The notes under the pieces are model-generated. The model made no database searches, was not told the DNA's origin, and saw nothing but the letters and a program-made list of their open reading frames with translations. A stretch of DNA of 6,308 nucleotides from assembly GCA_005777205.1 (NCBI GenBank), contig SXNB01000151.1:1-6308 (forward strand). The letters run 5' to 3'. The position numbers and the translations under genes were made by a program. Within the stretch, counting starts at the first letter, position 1. Every line of letters begins with the position of its first letter. Origin of the DNA: Burkholderiales bacterium (lineage in GTDB: Bacteria > Pseudomonadota > Gammaproteobacteria > Burkholderiales > SG8-39). Shown here one piece after another: positions 4,989-6,308 of this stretch.

Positions 4989-5603
4989 TCAGATACGCAC
5001 GGCGAGCGCGCCAGCGGCCAGTTCGCCGATGCGCCGCAGGTAGATCGTGCCCATCTCGCCGTAGAAACGCTGCGGGTCTTCGCTGCCCAGCGCCAGGACA
5101 CCGACGTTGCGTGTCTGCCCCAGCGGCACGATGGCGACCGAGCGCACGTGCTCCTGCGCCTCGCCGAACAGGGGCAGGAACGGGTTACCCGCCGCCGGGC
5201 CGCAGGCGGGCGAGCCCATGTTGGCCGCCTGGTCGCGCAGCGCGGGATCCGACTGCTCGGTCCACATCCGCAGCGAGACATGGGGCACCGCGAAATCCTC
5301 GCGCAGGTGAAAGTGCAGCGCGCTCTCCGTGGCCGCCGCGTCGCGCGCGGCGAGCAGCGCAAGCGAGAGGCGATGCACCTTCTCGCCGATGGCGTCGTTG
5401 TCCTCGCCAAAGCGCAGCAGTTCCGACAACTTGCCCTCCAGCTGGCGCGCCTTCTCGCGCAGCGACACGATCTGGCGCTCGGTGAGCGGAATGGCACGGC
5501 CGCCGTGGGGGCTGGGCACCAGGATGGTCTCGAGCAGCTGCGGGTGCTGCTCGAAGAAGCTCGGGTTCTTGCGCAAAAACTGGGCGATCTCTTCCGGGGA
5601 CAT
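4989..5603 (-). CDS. DUF484 family protein (YigA-like, GAF-related)
   Basis: A 204-residue protein of the DUF484 family, the homologue of E. coli YigA, with no established function. The N-terminal signature is FLRKNPSFFEQHPQLLE (9-25). It is followed by HGGRAIPLTERQIVSLREKARQLEGKLSELL, which looks like a helical, coiled-coil-forming linker, and GEDND at 66-70. The rest (about 83-200) resembles a GAF-type sensor fold, with VSLRMW, VRSVAIVPLG and VGVLALGSEDPQRFYGEMG. Start ATG 5603 has AGAGG eight bases upstream. It lies 42 bp after dapF and one base before xerC, the conserved proteobacterial order, so it is probably part of that operon. No membrane segment or catalytic motif is seen. A role linked to XerC is possible but rests only on gene order. 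Confidence 0.92.
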   Translation of the reverse strand: MSPEEIAQFLRKNPSFFEQHPQLLETILVPSPHGGRAIPLTERQIVSLREKARQLEGKLSELLRFGEDNDAIGEKVHRLSLALLAARDAAATESALHFHLREDFAVPHVSLRMWTEQSDPALRDQAANMGSPACGPAAGNPFLPLFGEAQEHVRSVAIVPLGQTRNVGVLALGSEDPQRFYGEMGTIYLRRIGELAAGALAVRI

Positions 5604-5645
5604 GTGGCGGCCTCTTCTTGTTCTGTGCTTCGGTCTACGGGTTGG

Positions 5646-6308
5646 CTACAGGTCGATCTCGCCCTCGAACACGGTTTGCGCCGGGCCCTTCATCCAGACC
5701 GGAGCATGGGGATTGTCTCCCCCAGCCCAAGACACGGTCAACGTGCCGCCCTGCGCCCGGACCTCGACCGGCGAATCCAGCAGCCCCTGCAGGATGCCGG
5801 CCACGGCCGCGGCGCAGGCGCCGGTGCCGCAGGCGAGCGTTTCGCCGGCGCCGCGTTCCCAGACCCGCAGGGCGACGGTGTGCCGGTCGATAAGCTGCAG
5901 GTAGCCGGCGTTGACCCGGTCCGGGAAGCGCGGGTGGTGCTCGATCCCGGGGCCCTGCGTGGTCACCGGCGCGGCCTTCACGTCCTTCACCACCTGCACC
6001 GCGTGCGGGTTGCCCATGGACAGGATCGCCAGCGGCACCGGCTTCCCGTCCACCGTGATGGACTGCACCAGCGGCGACTCGGGCGCGGGCAGGCCCATGT
6101 TCACGCTCACCTCGCCGTCGGGCTCCAGGCGCGGCGCGATGACGCCGCACTGCGTGGACACGCGCAGCTCGGTCTTCTTCGACAGCCCGCGCGCATGCAC
6201 GAACTTGACGAAGCAGCGCGCGCCGTTGCCGCACTGCTCCACCTCGCCGCCGTCAGCGTAGAAAATGCGGTAGCGGAAATCCAGATCCGCGGCGGGCGGC
6301 GGTTCAAC
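5646..6308 (-). CDS. dapF: Diaminopimelate epimerase, C-terminal 220 residues (5' end beyond window edge)
   Basis: DapF interconverts LL- and meso-diaminopimelate, the last step before lysine and a peptidoglycan precursor. The frame is open to the right edge; by alignment with the usual numbering about 47 N-terminal residues lie outside. The two catalytic cysteines are present: C73 in EQCGNGARCF and the second in ACGTGACAAAVAG. Substrate-binding residues are also visible: the Asn in SMGNPHAVQ, the Asn in RVNAGYLQL and the Arg-containing WERGAGET. The residue equivalent to substrate-binding Asn64 (normally IFNADG) is Tyr here (FYADG, codon at 6258-6260). The frame is intact to a TAG at 5646-5648. 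It is probably the first visible gene of the dapF-DUF484-xerC-rlmI operon. The GTG at 6242 is internal, not a start. Confidence 0.96.
   Translation of the reverse strand, partial: VEPPPAADLDFRYRIFYADGGEVEQCGNGARCFVKFVHARGLSKKTELRVSTQCGVIAPRLEPDGEVSVNMGLPAPESPLVQSITVDGKPVPLAILSMGNPHAVQVVKDVKAAPVTTQGPGIEHHPRFPDRVNAGYLQLIDRHTVALRVWERGAGETLACGTGACAAAVAGILQGLLDSPVEVRAQGGTLTVSWAGGDNPHAPVWMKGPAQTVFEGEIDL

Noticed and set aside
4988..5497. Upstream in-frame extension of xerC to about 467 codons
   Set aside because: The extension is Arg/Ser-rich out-of-frame DUF484 sequence. The ATG at 4987 gives the normal XerC length and N-terminus.
5635..6234. Second minus-strand open frame overlapping dapF
   Set aside because: Arg/Ala-rich shadow frame, while the dapF frame has both catalytic cysteine motifs.

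Overview
The window is compact, GC-rich proteobacterial chromosome, and every supported gene lies on the minus strand. The order dapF - DUF484 - xerC is a conserved housekeeping block of Gammaproteobacteria and some relatives (E. coli has dapF-yigA-xerC). With the high GC content this suggests a high-GC gammaproteobacterium, or possibly a betaproteobacterium. I cannot name the genus.

Read in the direction of transcription (right to left), the first region (6308-2913) is a tight housekeeping operon. It holds dapF (N-terminus cut by the window edge), a DUF484 protein, the tyrosine recombinase XerC, and an RlmI-type 23S rRNA cytosine methyltransferase. Junctions are 42 bp, 1 bp and a 4-bp ATGA overlap, so transcriptional and probably translational coupling is likely. 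One residue of DapF, at the position of a known substrate-binding Asn, is Tyr here.

The second region (about 2910-2081) is a small RAYT-type (REP-associated tyrosine transposase) element. A complete HUH/Y1 transposase gene sits between 16-bp perfect inverted copies of GGACGCACCACGTTTT. A 10-bp perfect stem-loop lies directly before the transposase start codon, and a degenerate copy of that leader lies past the 3' end. The element begins 5 bp beyond the rlmI stop codon and separates the housekeeping operon from what follows.

The third region (2048-1) is a probable metal (most likely zinc) homeostasis cluster: a complete CobW/COG0523 GTPase, the C-terminal remnant of a ZIP-family metal transporter, a Fur-superfamily (Zur-like) regulator, and the N-terminal 101 codons of a second CobW GTPase running off the left edge. 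The two GTPases are close paralogues (84 of 97 compared residues identical by eye). The set fits metal sensing (Fur-type), transport (ZIP remnant) and metal delivery (COG0523). A hairpin before the complete GTPase gene covers its Shine-Dalgarno sequence.

No stretch longer than 300 bp lacks a gene. I saw no tRNA, rRNA or CRISPR array and no convincing rho-independent terminator. I see no wholly new system. The points most worth following are the RAYT element's end structure, the duplicated GTPase with the broken transporter, and the Tyr in DapF.
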